12,163 nt of DNA from assembly GCA_021163625.1 (NCBI GenBank), contig JAGGTS010000011.1, forward strand, positions 1 to 12,163, read 5' to 3'. Below are positions 1 through 7,143 of this stretch, one piece after another. Source of the DNA: a bacterium. GTDB lineage: Bacteria > Patescibacteriota > Minisyncoccia > Minisyncoccales > CG1-02-41-26. Made by a program: the position numbers and the translations under genes. Positions within the stretch are counted from its first letter, which is position 1. The number at the start of each line of letters is the position of its first letter. The notes under the pieces are model-generated. The model searched no databases and was not told the origin of the DNA. It worked only from the letters and a program-made list of their open reading frames with translations.

Positions 1-286
1 AATCTTGATAGCGAAATTTAAAATCTTTAACTCCCTTTATAAACTCTTTTTCCCCAAATTTTGTTTTCACTATGTTTTCTTTTATCAGCCTATAAATGAA
101 CAGGTACGCTGCCTGCTTAATGCATTCTAGATAATCCTTCGCGCTCACAAAATGATATCCATCATTCGTATCACGAACATTGCACCAAACATCTATTATT
201 TTTAGCTGCCCTCGTCCTAAAAATTTTGCACTTTTTACAAAAATCTCTTTTCTCGGATAAACCAAACCTAAGATATTTTCCACCAT
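1..286 (-). CDS. Small protein of unknown function, 5' part only (paralogue of the 3466-3927 product)
   Basis: The open frame starts at ATG 286-284 and runs off the window edge after 95 codons, so the C-terminus is missing. An AAAGGAGG-type ribosome binding site lies 5-6 bases upstream and a good promoter lies at 325-354. The protein is clearly related to the product of 3466-3927. Both have Tyr10-Pro11, then Glu14-Ile-Phe-Val, and a helix (residues 47-73 here) that is 16 of 27 identical and carries the pattern A-x-D-Y-x-x-C-x-x-Q-x-A-Y-L-F. The family is not known with certainty. From memory, the Cys-x-x-Gln-x-Ala-Tyr helix resembles the central helix of the FcoT-like hotdog thioesterases. 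The Asn that precedes the Gln in FcoT and in the paralogue is Lys57 here, which may mean a different or lost activity. No signal peptide or membrane segment is visible. Confidence 0.8.
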   Translation of the reverse strand, partial: MVENILGLVYPRKEIFVKSAKFLGRGQLKIIDVWCNVRDTNDGYHFVSAKDYLECIKQAAYLFIYRLIKENIVKTKFGEKEFIKGVKDFKFRYQD

Positions 287-324
287 TTTCTCCTCCTTTA
301 TTATTTAGTTAAAGAACTGGTCAG

Positions 325-354
325 ATAATACAACATAATTATATGTTTTGTCAA
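325..354 (-). promoter_or_regulatory. Promoter of the 1-286 gene
   Basis: Read on the minus strand, a perfect -35 (TTGACA, bases 354-349) is followed after 18 bases by TATTAT (330-325). Transcription would start about 30 bases before the AAAGGAGG site of the 1-286 gene. The spacer holds an inverted repeat, AACATA-ATTA-TATGTT, at 332-347. Confidence 0.7.
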
Positions 355-369
355 GAAAAGAAAACATAT
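341..369. repeat. 9-bp perfect inverted repeat across a -35 box (possible operator)
   Basis: ATATGTTTT at 341-349 and AAAACATAT at 361-369 are exact reverse complements separated by 11 bases. The left arm overlaps the promoter spacer and the first base of the -35 box (349-354) of the 1-286 gene, and the rest of the -35 lies between the arms. The ATATGTT arm is also half of the smaller inverted repeat at 332-347. This arrangement fits a repressor operator. A hairpin in the uvrA 3' trailer is the alternative. Confidence 0.4.
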
Positions 370-370
370 C

Positions 371-384
371 TGGCGCAATCGCCA
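371..384 (-). terminator. Weak candidate terminator of uvrA
   Basis: TGGCG and CGCCA form a 5-bp GC-rich stem around a 4-base loop, 22 bases after the uvrA stop. On the minus strand it is followed by a broken T-rich run containing TGTTTTCTTTTC. The stem is short and the T run is displaced, so termination here may be inefficient and uvrA transcripts could read into the 1-286 gene. Confidence 0.35.
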
Positions 385-406
385 AAGTTAGTTTGACAAA
401 AGTTAG

Positions 407-3316
407 TTAGATGTACTTTGCTGTCCAAGTTTTTGTTTTTTTAAGCTCTTCTAATGTCCCCCAAAAAACAATTTCTCCGCCCTTTTCTCCTCCTTCAGGC
501 CCAAGCTCAATTATCCAATCAGCTTCTTTTATAACATCTGGATTATGTTCAATAATTACAACCGTATTTCCCTTTTCAACCAAACGCCTTAAAATAATCA
601 AAAGTTTTTTGATATCGTCAAAATGCAGACCAACCGTCGGCTCATCCAAGATATAAAAAGTTTTCTGCGTCGCCCTTTTTGAAAGCTCATAGGCAAGCTT
701 TATCCTCTGCGATTCACCGCCGGATAAGCTTGTAGAGCTTTGGCCAAGCTTCAAATAGCCAAGCCCAATATCATTTAGAAGTTGAAGTTTGTCTTTGATT
801 TGCGGAATATCACTAAAAAATTTGCTTGCTTGTTCAACCTCCATATCTAAAATATCAGAAATATTTTTCCCTTTATACTCAACCTTCAACACTTCAGGGG
901 CAAATCTTTTTCCATGGCAAACCTCGCATTCAACATAGATATCAGGCAAAAAATACATCTCAACTTTTTTAAAGCCTTCGCCGCCACAAGCCGGACATCT
1001 GCCGAATTTTGTATTAAAACTAAAATAAGACTGGTTATACCCGCGCATTCTTGCTTGCTGCGTTCTTGCAAATATTTGTCTTATCGGAGTGAAAACACCC
1101 GTATAAGTTGCCGGATTTGAACGCGGAGTTCTCCCGATAGGATTTTGGTCTATTAAAATAACTTTATCTATATTTTCATAACCAACTATTTCTTTATGCT
1201 CCCCCGGTGTTATATTTCTTCTTCTGCCAAATTTTACAAGCAACGCTTTTGCAAAAGTTTCAATAATTAAAGTGCTTTTCCCGGAACCAGAAACACCTGT
1301 AACGCAAACTAATTTATTTAATGGAATTTTTAAATTCACATTTTTTAAGTTAAACTGACTTGCCTGTTTAACCTCCAAAAAGTTTTGATTAACTTTCTTG
1401 TCTTTGCCTGTTTTCTTATAACCTGTTTTAACCTTCAGCTTGCCTGTTAAATAATTTGCAGTAATGCTCCTTGACCTAATCAACTGGCTGTATGTTCCCT
1501 GAAAAACGACTTTCCCTCCATACTTTCCCGCCTTGGGTCCAATTTCTATAATCCAATCGGCATTCTCAATAACTTTTTTATCATGCTCAACAACAATAAC
1601 CGTATTTTTTTGCTTAACTAATTTTTTTAGCGAGAAAACAAGACGCTCAATGTCTCTTTGGTGGAGGCCTATTGTTGGCTCATCCAAAACATAAACTATG
1701 CCAGAAAGGCCTGAGCCAAGCTGACAGGCAAGCCTTATCCTCTGGTTCTCCCCAACTGAAAGAGTCGTTGCTTCCCTTGAAAGGCTAACATAGCCAACCC
1801 CAACTCCAATTAAAAAATTTAACCTTTTTAGAATCTCTTTTAAAAGAGGCTTTGCGATTTTCTTTTCCGTTTCTGTGAGCTTCTTTTCAATGCTGCTAAA
1901 AAATTTAACCAAAGAATCTATTGGCATAGAAGAAAGCTGGTATATATCCTTTTTGTCTATTTTCACTGAAAGCGCTTCTTTGTTTAACCTTGCCCCGTTG
2001 CACCTCGGGCAAACTACTTCGGTCATATATTTTGAAATTTCTTCCCTTATATAATCAGAATCTGTTTGCTTGTATAAAGCTTCCATTTTCGGAATTACCC
2101 CTTCCCACTCCAAAGAAAGCTTTTTGTCGCCATATAAAATTAAATTTTGTATTTCCTTTGGAAGTTTTGAAAATTCAATATCTAAAGAAAAATTGAACTC
2201 ATCTGCCAAGTCCTGAAGCTTCCATTTTTGGTAAGGAACTCCAAGCGACCTTAAAGAAAATCTGCTTAATGAAAACCAGGGCAGAATTGCTCCTTCTGAC
2301 AAAGAGAGCCTTGGGTTTAAAATTAAATTTTCATCAACTTTTGAAAGCCTGCCAAGCCCTTGGCACAACTCGCAAGCGCCATACGGGTTATTAAAAGAAA
2401 AAAGTCGCGGTTCAATTTTGGGCAGAGATATCCCGCAAACGGGACAAGCAAAGTCTTTGGAAAAATTTTGGCTAACATTTTTGCCATTTTCAATATAAGA
2501 AACAATGATTTTCCCTTTGCCAACCAACAACCCTGTCTTTGTTGAGTCTAAAATCCTTTCCTTGCTCTCTTTTAATATATGTTTTACTTTCTTCTTCTTT
2601 AGAGCGTTTATTTTGCTTTGCTTTTTTGAAATATTTTTATGGCTTGCAACTTTGCCTTGCCATTCCTGGTATTTGCTAAGGTCTATTTTGTCTATCAAAA
2701 CTTCAATGTCATGCAATTTATGCTTATCAAAAGTTTTTTCTCTCGCTTCTTCTGTCGGGTATAAAATTTTGTCAACCCTTATTTGTGGCCAGCCTTCCTT
2801 GAAAATTTCTTCTATGGTTGCCTTATGTTCGCCTTTTTTGTGTGAAATGACAGGAGCAAAAATAGAAACTTCGTTTTTAAGGCTAATTTGATAAATTTTT
2901 TCCGCTATCTGATTCGGAGTTTGGGCGCTTATGCGCCTCCCGCATTTTGGACAGTAGGCCTTGCCTATATTTGAAAATAAAATCCTTAAGTAGTCATATA
3001 TTTCGGTTAAAGTGCCAACCGTTGAGCGAGGATTTGAAGAAATTGTTTTCTGGTTAACGGCAATTGTTGGAGAAAGATTCTCTATTTTTTCAGCATCAGG
3101 CTTTTTTAAGATGCCTAAAAATTGCCTTGCATACGCAGAAAGGCTTTCTAAATACCTCCTTTGGCCCTCTGCGTATATGGTATCAAAAGCCAAAGAAGAT
3201 TTTCCGGAACCGGAAATTCCGCAGATAACAACCAATTTATTTTTTGGTATTTTAAGGCTTATATTTTTTAAATTGTGGACCTTTACCTTGCTAAGTTTTA
3301 TAAAATCTTTTTCCAT
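407..3316 (-). CDS. uvrA: Excinuclease ABC subunit A (damage-recognition ATPase)
   Basis: UvrA is the dimeric ABC-type ATPase that scans DNA for bulky lesions and loads UvrB in nucleotide excision repair. At 969 residues it is full length (E. coli about 940). The first ATPase half has Walker A GISGSGKS (33-40), signature LSVGE (519-523) and Walker B followed by DEPTIGLHQRD (545-555). The second half has Walker A GVSGSGKS (674-681), signature LSGGE (864-868) and LDEPTVGLH (890-898). Zinc-binding Cys pairs are 122/125 with 436/439, 291/294 with 314/317, and 774/777 with 797/800. The family motif IGRTPRSNPATYTG is at 727-740. The UvrB-binding insert (roughly 130-245) is present and ends in a very Lys-rich stretch. 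The Val in the first signature is unusual. The start lacks a Shine-Dalgarno sequence and lies close behind an extended -10. The gene faces away from uvrCB and has its own promoter. Confidence 0.98.
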   Translation of the reverse strand: MEKDFIKLSKVKVHNLKNISLKIPKNKLVVICGISGSGKSSLAFDTIYAEGQRRYLESLSAYARQFLGILKKPDAEKIENLSPTIAVNQKTISSNPRSTVGTLTEIYDYLRILFSNIGKAYCPKCGRRISAQTPNQIAEKIYQISLKNEVSIFAPVISHKKGEHKATIEEIFKEGWPQIRVDKILYPTEEAREKTFDKHKLHDIEVLIDKIDLSKYQEWQGKVASHKNISKKQSKINALKKKKVKHILKESKERILDSTKTGLLVGKGKIIVSYIENGKNVSQNFSKDFACPVCGISLPKIEPRLFSFNNPYGACELCQGLGRLSKVDENLILNPRLSLSEGAILPWFSLSRFSLRSLGVPYQKWKLQDLADEFNFSLDIEFSKLPKEIQNLILYGDKKLSLEWEGVIPKMEALYKQTDSDYIREEISKYMTEVVCPRCNGARLNKEALSVKIDKKDIYQLSSMPIDSLVKFFSSIEKKLTETEKKIAKPLLKEILKRLNFLIGVGVGYVSLSREATTLSVGENQRIRLACQLGSGLSGIVYVLDEPTIGLHQRDIERLVFSLKKLVKQKNTVIVVEHDKKVIENADWIIEIGPKAGKYGGKVVFQGTYSQLIRSRSITANYLTGKLKVKTGYKKTGKDKKVNQNFLEVKQASQFNLKNVNLKIPLNKLVCVTGVSGSGKSTLIIETFAKALLVKFGRRRNITPGEHKEIVGYENIDKVILIDQNPIGRTPRSNPATYTGVFTPIRQIFARTQQARMRGYNQSYFSFNTKFGRCPACGGEGFKKVEMYFLPDIYVECEVCHGKRFAPEVLKVEYKGKNISDILDMEVEQASKFFSDIPQIKDKLQLLNDIGLGYLKLGQSSTSLSGGESQRIKLAYELSKRATQKTFYILDEPTVGLHFDDIKKLLIILRRLVEKGNTVVIIEHNPDVIKEADWIIELGPEGGEKGGEIVFWGTLEELKKTKTWTAKYI

Positions 3317-3334
3317 AAAACTTTATAAATATTA

Positions 3335-3343
3335 ATTATATCA
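3335..3343 (-). promoter_or_regulatory. Extended -10 promoter of uvrA
   Basis: On the minus strand, TGATATAAT (3343-3335) is a perfect -10 with the TG extension. No good -35 lies 16-18 bases upstream (TTTAAT at best), which is tolerable for an extended -10. Initiation about 7 bases downstream would give a leader of only about 12 bases before the uvrA ATG at 3316, with no ribosome binding site in it. Confidence 0.6.
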
Positions 3344-3412
3344 ATGATTTTTAGAAAATTAAAGCAAAAACAAGCCAAAATTCTATTATTGGCAAAGTTA
3401 TGCAAAAAATAC

Positions 3413-3445
3413 AAAAAAGAAAAAAGGGCGTTGTAAAAACACCCT
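3413..3445 (-). terminator. Intrinsic terminator of the 3466-3927 gene
   Basis: Arms at 3425-3432 and 3438-3445 form an 8-bp stem (one G-U pair in RNA) around a 5-base loop. On the minus strand TTTTTTCTTTTTT follows. It lies 20 bases after the stop at 3466 and isolates this gene from uvrA downstream. Confidence 0.85.
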
Positions 3446-3465
3446 AAAATGTTTGCCTTATGGCC

Positions 3466-3927
3466 TCAGACGACCTTGCCGTCTGAATAAATAAAGCTTA
3501 TCTCCCCGCTAATAACAGTCTTCTCAATTAGAAATGACAATAAGGTTAGATTTTTTATCTGCTTAAATTTCTTTAGAGACATTCTTACCCTAAACTCCTT
3601 TTCTTTCTCAACTAATCGGTAAAAAGAGAGGTTTAGTTTCCTGTAATAAAATTTGTATTCTTCGCCTTCTTTGAAAAAATCCGTTTCTGAAAGACTTAGA
3701 GGCACAATTTTATTCTTAATAAGAAAATAGCAGAACAGATAAGCTGTTTGGTTAAGACATTGAATGTAATCTTCTGCTGTCACATGCCAAATAGGCTTTG
3801 CTGTGTTGTAATTATCTTTGGGCACATTGCAAACCGTTTCGATTGTCTTGCCATCGCTTAAAATATGAAAAAACCTAACAAAAATCTCATCTAATGGATA
3901 AAAATGCTTTAGTATTTTCCTTTCCAT
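3466..3927 (-). CDS. Protein of unknown function, possible FcoT-like hotdog fold (paralogue of the 1-286 product)
   Basis: This is a complete 153-residue soluble protein with no signal peptide, starting at ATG 3927 behind AAAGGAGG. It shares Tyr10-Pro11, Glu14-Ile-Phe-Val and a 27-residue helix (49-75) with the product of 1-286, so the two genes are paralogues flanking uvrA. The order of elements fits a hotdog domain: a short strand region, a central helix with Cys57-x-Asn59-Gln60-x-Ala-Tyr63, then strands, ending in an S-G-E-I-S-F-I-Y strand at 140-147. From memory, FcoT (a fatty acyl-CoA thioesterase family) has a matching C-F-N-Q-L-A-Y helix and a similar S-G-E-I end. This is a remote-homology guess with low certainty; a lineage-specific family is the alternative. 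The gene has its own promoter and terminator, so its place between uvrA and uvrC need not mean a repair role. Confidence 0.85.
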   Translation of the reverse strand: MERKILKHFYPLDEIFVRFFHILSDGKTIETVCNVPKDNYNTAKPIWHVTAEDYIQCLNQTAYLFCYFLIKNKIVPLSLSETDFFKEGEEYKFYYRKLNLSFYRLVEKEKEFRVRMSLKKFKQIKNLTLLSFLIEKTVISGEISFIYSDGKVV

Positions 3928-3980
3928 CGGAACCTCCTTTTTTATTTTTTTAATGTCCTGAATTTGTTTTTAGCATTACT

Positions 3981-4009
3981 TAAATAACATATTTTCAAAA
4001 TTTTGTCCA
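3981..4009 (-). promoter_or_regulatory. Promoter of the 3466-3927 gene
   Basis: On the minus strand, TGGACA (4009-4004) is followed after 17 bases by TATTTA (3986-3981). The segment G-A-C-A-A-A-A with a nearby ATATGTT also resembles the promoter of the paralogue at 325-354. It shares the divergent gap with uvrC, for which no convincing plus-strand promoter is visible. Confidence 0.5.
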
Positions 4010-4079
4010 GAGCAAACAAAAAAATGTTTAAAATTAAAGAAGCGATTGAAAATTCAAGGCGAAGGTGTTATTTTCAAAA

Positions 4080-5156
4080 ATGAATAGTTTGACCAAAAAA
4101 ATAAAAGAATTAACCGAAAAACCGGGAGTATATATCTTCAAAGACAGGCTTGAAAATATTATTTATATCGGCAAAGCAAAAAACTTGAGAAAAAGGGTCG
4201 TTTCCCATTTCAGAAAAAGCCAAAACTGGCACCAGGATTTCAAAAATAAAGTGAAAAGCATTGAAATAATAGAATCTAAATCAGAAAAAGAAGCAATGAT
4301 TTTAGAGGCTGAGTTTATAAAGAAATACCAACCAAAATATAATGTTGAGTGGAGAGACGACAAAAATTATTTCTTTGTTGGCCTGACAAAAGAAAAGTTT
4401 CCCCGAGTTTTTATCTCCCACCAGCCAGACAAACAAAGCAACGCAGGTAAAACCAATAAGAAATTTTCTTTTATCGGCCCATTCGTCAAAGGCAAAGAGC
4501 TAAAAAATTTATTAAAAGAATTAAGAAAAATTTTCCCCTTCAGGACCTGCAAAAATCTGCCAAAAAAGCCTTGCCTTTATTTTGACCTTTTTCTTTGCCC
4601 GGCCCCCTGTATAAATAGGATAGAAGAGCGAAAATATAATCTAATTATAAACGGATTAAAATCGTTGCTTTTGCTTTATCAAGGTAAAAAGATAAGAATA
4701 GAGGCCTATGATATTTCAAATCTTTCCGGATCCCTTGCCTCTGGGTCTATGGCAGTAATTAAAGGTTGGGCAAATAGGGAAATATCTAAATATAGAAGGT
4801 TTAAAATTAAGTCTGCAAAAGGAGGAAATGATGTTGCCTGCCTAAAAGAAATAATTACAAGAAGGTTGAGCCATAAAGAATGGAAAATGCCGGATTTAAT
4901 TCTTCTTGACGGCGGAAGGCCCCAATTAAAAGCAATTGAGCAAATCGATGTTCCTTCAATCGCTCTTGCTAAAATAAAAAAGTCCTCTGGGAAAATTTAT
5001 TCCCATTTTTCAAAAAGCTATATTTTGATTGACAATTTGCCAGAGAACATAAGAAACACTCTTCTTTTAGCAAGGGACGAGGCCCATAGGTTTGCAATTT
5101 CTTACCATAAATTAAGGAGAAAAAAAGAAATAATATCAGGAAAAAATGAAATTTAA
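4080..5156 (+). CDS. uvrC: Excinuclease ABC subunit C, compact form lacking UVR and HhH regions
   Basis: UvrC makes both cuts in nucleotide excision repair. Counting from ATG 4080 (358 residues; a GTG at 4065 with AAGG 5 bases upstream would add five): the GIY-YIG nuclease for the 3' cut has GVY 16-18, YIG 29-31, Arg39 and Glu76. Cys157, 165, 173 and 177 match the four cysteines that bind an iron-sulfur cluster in E. coli UvrC. The RNase H-like nuclease for the 5' cut keeps Asp211, Asp251, Asp277 (in LLDGG) and His336 (in DEAHR). Family members are about 560-610 residues. Between the cysteines and Asp211 there are 34 residues where E. coli has about 220, so the UVR motif and linker are gone. 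Only 22 residues follow His336, so the helix-hairpin-helix pair is gone too. The reading frame is intact, so this is a compact enzyme rather than a pseudogene. It overlaps uvrB by 11 bases. Confidence 0.93.
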   Translation: MNSLTKKIKELTEKPGVYIFKDRLENIIYIGKAKNLRKRVVSHFRKSQNWHQDFKNKVKSIEIIESKSEKEAMILEAEFIKKYQPKYNVEWRDDKNYFFVGLTKEKFPRVFISHQPDKQSNAGKTNKKFSFIGPFVKGKELKNLLKELRKIFPFRTCKNLPKKPCLYFDLFLCPAPCINRIEERKYNLIINGLKSLLLLYQGKKIRIEAYDISNLSGSLASGSMAVIKGWANREISKYRRFKIKSAKGGNDVACLKEIITRRLSHKEWKMPDLILLDGGRPQLKAIEQIDVPSIALAKIKKSSGKIYSHFSKSYILIDNLPENIRNTLLLARDEAHRFAISYHKLRRKKEIISGKNEI

Positions 5157-7086
5157 AACAGCTGCAAAATTTAATCCGAAAGGGGACCAAAACAAGGCAA
5201 TAAATAAAATTTCAAACGCAATTACTAAAAAAAAGGCGAAGTTCGTTACTCTTCTTGGAGTTACAGGAAGCGGAAAAACTTATACAATGGCAAAAGTGAT
5301 TGAAAAGCTTGGAATGCCAACCTTGGTTATTTCGCCAAACAAGGTTTTAGCTGCCCAGCTTTATGAGGAGTTCAAATCATTTTTTCCCCACAACAATGTG
5401 TGCTATTTTGTCTCTTACTACGATTACTACCAGCCAGAATCATACATAATCCAGACTGATACATATATAGAAAAAGACGCAAAAATAAACGAAGAGATAG
5501 ACTTTTTAAGACATAAAGCCGTCCATTCTCTCTTAACAAAAAAAGACGTTTTAATTGTTGCCTCTATTTCCTGCATTTATAATCTCGGTTCGCCAAATGT
5601 CTATAAAAAATTATCCCTTCTCTTGAAAAAGAACCAAGAAATAACCTATAAAAAACTTCTTTTGCGGCTTTTAGACCTGCAGTATGAAAGAAACGATTAC
5701 CAGTTATGGAGAGGAAATTTTAGGATAAGGCTGGATTTCATTGATGTTTGGATTCCAGGCAATGATAACATCGTAAGGATAAAATTAAAAAATGGAAAAA
5801 TAAGAAACATTTTTGCTTTAGAATTTCTTTCTGGGAGGTTCAAAGAAGTGCCAGAGGTTAAAATCTGGCCAGCAAAATTTTGGATAGGAGAAAAAGAAAA
5901 ACTAAACATTGCTATTTCAAATATCGAGCTTGAACTGCAAGAACAAGTTAAGAAACTAAAAAAGGAGGGAAAAATTATAGAAGCTGAAAGGCTGAAAAGA
6001 AGAACAGAATACGACATTGCGATGCTAAAAGAAACAGGGTGGTGCCACGGCATTGAAAATTACTCAAGGCATTTGGAATTTAAGAAAAAAGGCGAAACAC
6101 CATATACATTACTTGATTACTTTACAAAAAATTTTTTAACAATAATAGACGAATCCCATATCACTATCCCCCAGATAAAATCAATGGAGAAAGGAGACAG
6201 GGCAAGAAAGCAGTCTTTGGTTGATTACGGATTCCGCCTTCCGTCTGCCTTTGACAACAGGCCGTTAAAGTTTAAAGAATTCTTTCAAAAAATAGACAAA
6301 GTAGTTTTTACTTCAGCAACACCTGGGAATTTTGAAAGAAAAATATCAGATATAATTGTCCAACAAATAATAAGGCCGACTTACCTTTTAGACCCAACAA
6401 TCCAAGTGAAACCGACAAAGAACCAAATTAAAGACGCTATTTCCCAAATAAAGCAGAGAAAAAAGAAAAGGCAAAGGGTTTTAGTGCTTGCTTTAACGAA
6501 AAAATTAGCAGAAACTCTCTCTGATTATTTAAGAAAAGAAAAAATAAAAGCAGCCTACCTGCATTCTGAAATAAAAACCTTGGCAAGACCGAAAATATTG
6601 GCAGATTTAAGGAAAGGGAAAGAAGACGTTTTGGTTGGCATTAACCTCCTAAGGGAAGGATTAGACCTGCCTGAAGTGTCCTTAATAATAATCTTAGACG
6701 CTGACAAAGAAGGATTTCTGCGGGATGAAACATCGCTCATACAAATTATAGGAAGAGCGTCGCGCCACCCAGAAGGCCATATTATAATGTATGCTGATAA
6801 AATAACTTCTTCTATGAAAAAAGCGATAAATGAAACGAAAAGGAGAAGAAAAATTCAGGCAGAATACAATAAAAAGCATAATCTAAAGCCAAAAGCAATA
6901 GTTAAAGAAATTAAAGGAACCTTACCATCAGACAAAAAAGAAGAAAAGCTGCCAAAAGAAGAATTTTTAAAAGAATATCTAAGACAGCTGAAATACCAGC
7001 TCAATCTTGCAAAAAGAAATTTGCAGTTTGAGAAAATCTCTCAAATCAAAGAGAAAATTGAAGAAATAAAGAAAAAACTTTCTTAA
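5146..7086 (+). CDS. uvrB: Excinuclease ABC subunit B (damage-verifying helicase)
   Basis: UvrB is loaded by UvrA, verifies the lesion by strand separation and recruits UvrC. At 646 residues it is nearly full length (E. coli 673). Walker A GVTGSGKT is at 38-45. The beta-hairpin that inserts between DNA strands is marked by YYDYYQPESY at 91-100 and the YIEKD that follows. The DEAD-type box is DESH at 335-338, followed by ITIPQI. Helicase motifs V and VI are visible in REGLDLPE (503-510) and QIIGRASRH (533-541). A C-terminal UVR motif is present at about 608-643 (L-x-x-L, then N-L-Q-F-E-K). In other bacteria this motif pairs with the UVR motif of UvrC, which is absent here. The ATG lies inside the end of uvrC with AGG 5 bases upstream, so the two are co-transcribed and probably translationally coupled. 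Confidence 0.98.
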   Translation: MKFKTAAKFNPKGDQNKAINKISNAITKKKAKFVTLLGVTGSGKTYTMAKVIEKLGMPTLVISPNKVLAAQLYEEFKSFFPHNNVCYFVSYYDYYQPESYIIQTDTYIEKDAKINEEIDFLRHKAVHSLLTKKDVLIVASISCIYNLGSPNVYKKLSLLLKKNQEITYKKLLLRLLDLQYERNDYQLWRGNFRIRLDFIDVWIPGNDNIVRIKLKNGKIRNIFALEFLSGRFKEVPEVKIWPAKFWIGEKEKLNIAISNIELELQEQVKKLKKEGKIIEAERLKRRTEYDIAMLKETGWCHGIENYSRHLEFKKKGETPYTLLDYFTKNFLTIIDESHITIPQIKSMEKGDRARKQSLVDYGFRLPSAFDNRPLKFKEFFQKIDKVVFTSATPGNFERKISDIIVQQIIRPTYLLDPTIQVKPTKNQIKDAISQIKQRKKKRQRVLVLALTKKLAETLSDYLRKEKIKAAYLHSEIKTLARPKILADLRKGKEDVLVGINLLREGLDLPEVSLIIILDADKEGFLRDETSLIQIIGRASRHPEGHIIMYADKITSSMKKAINETKRRRKIQAEYNKKHNLKPKAIVKEIKGTLPSDKKEEKLPKEEFLKEYLRQLKYQLNLAKRNLQFEKISQIKEKIEEIKKKLS

Positions 7087-7103
7087 AATTTTTTGAATAT
7101 AAA

Positions 7104-7128
7104 AAAGCGAGGAAAATTTCCCCGCTTT
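7104..7128. terminator. Shared (convergent) terminator of uvrB and the 7144-7959 gene
   Basis: AAAGCG and CGCTTT, extended inward by GGAA and TTCC across one A-C mismatch, form a hairpin 18 bases after the uvrB stop. On the minus strand a run of six T follows directly, so it is a strong terminator for the 7144-7959 gene. On the plus strand only TTTGTG follows, so its effect on uvrB is weaker. Confidence 0.75.
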
Positions 7129-7143
7129 GTGATTATTAAATAC

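Noticed and set aside
393..398. TTGACA on the plus strand between the 1-286 gene and uvrA
   Set aside because: No -10 lies 16-18 bases downstream and it would fire into the 3' end of uvrA antisense. The exact 10-bp direct repeats around it (384-393 and 399-408) are weak on their own.
2505..2891. 128-residue plus-strand open frame opposite uvrA
   Set aside because: It lies fully inside the UvrB-binding insert of UvrA, has no ribosome binding site, and its hydrophobic composition comes from the complement of Lys-rich codons.
4080..5156. UvrC as a truncated pseudogene
   Set aside because: The frame is continuous, all catalytic residues of both nuclease domains remain, and the end is coupled to uvrB by an 11-base overlap. 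The missing parts are whole regions, not the result of a frameshift.
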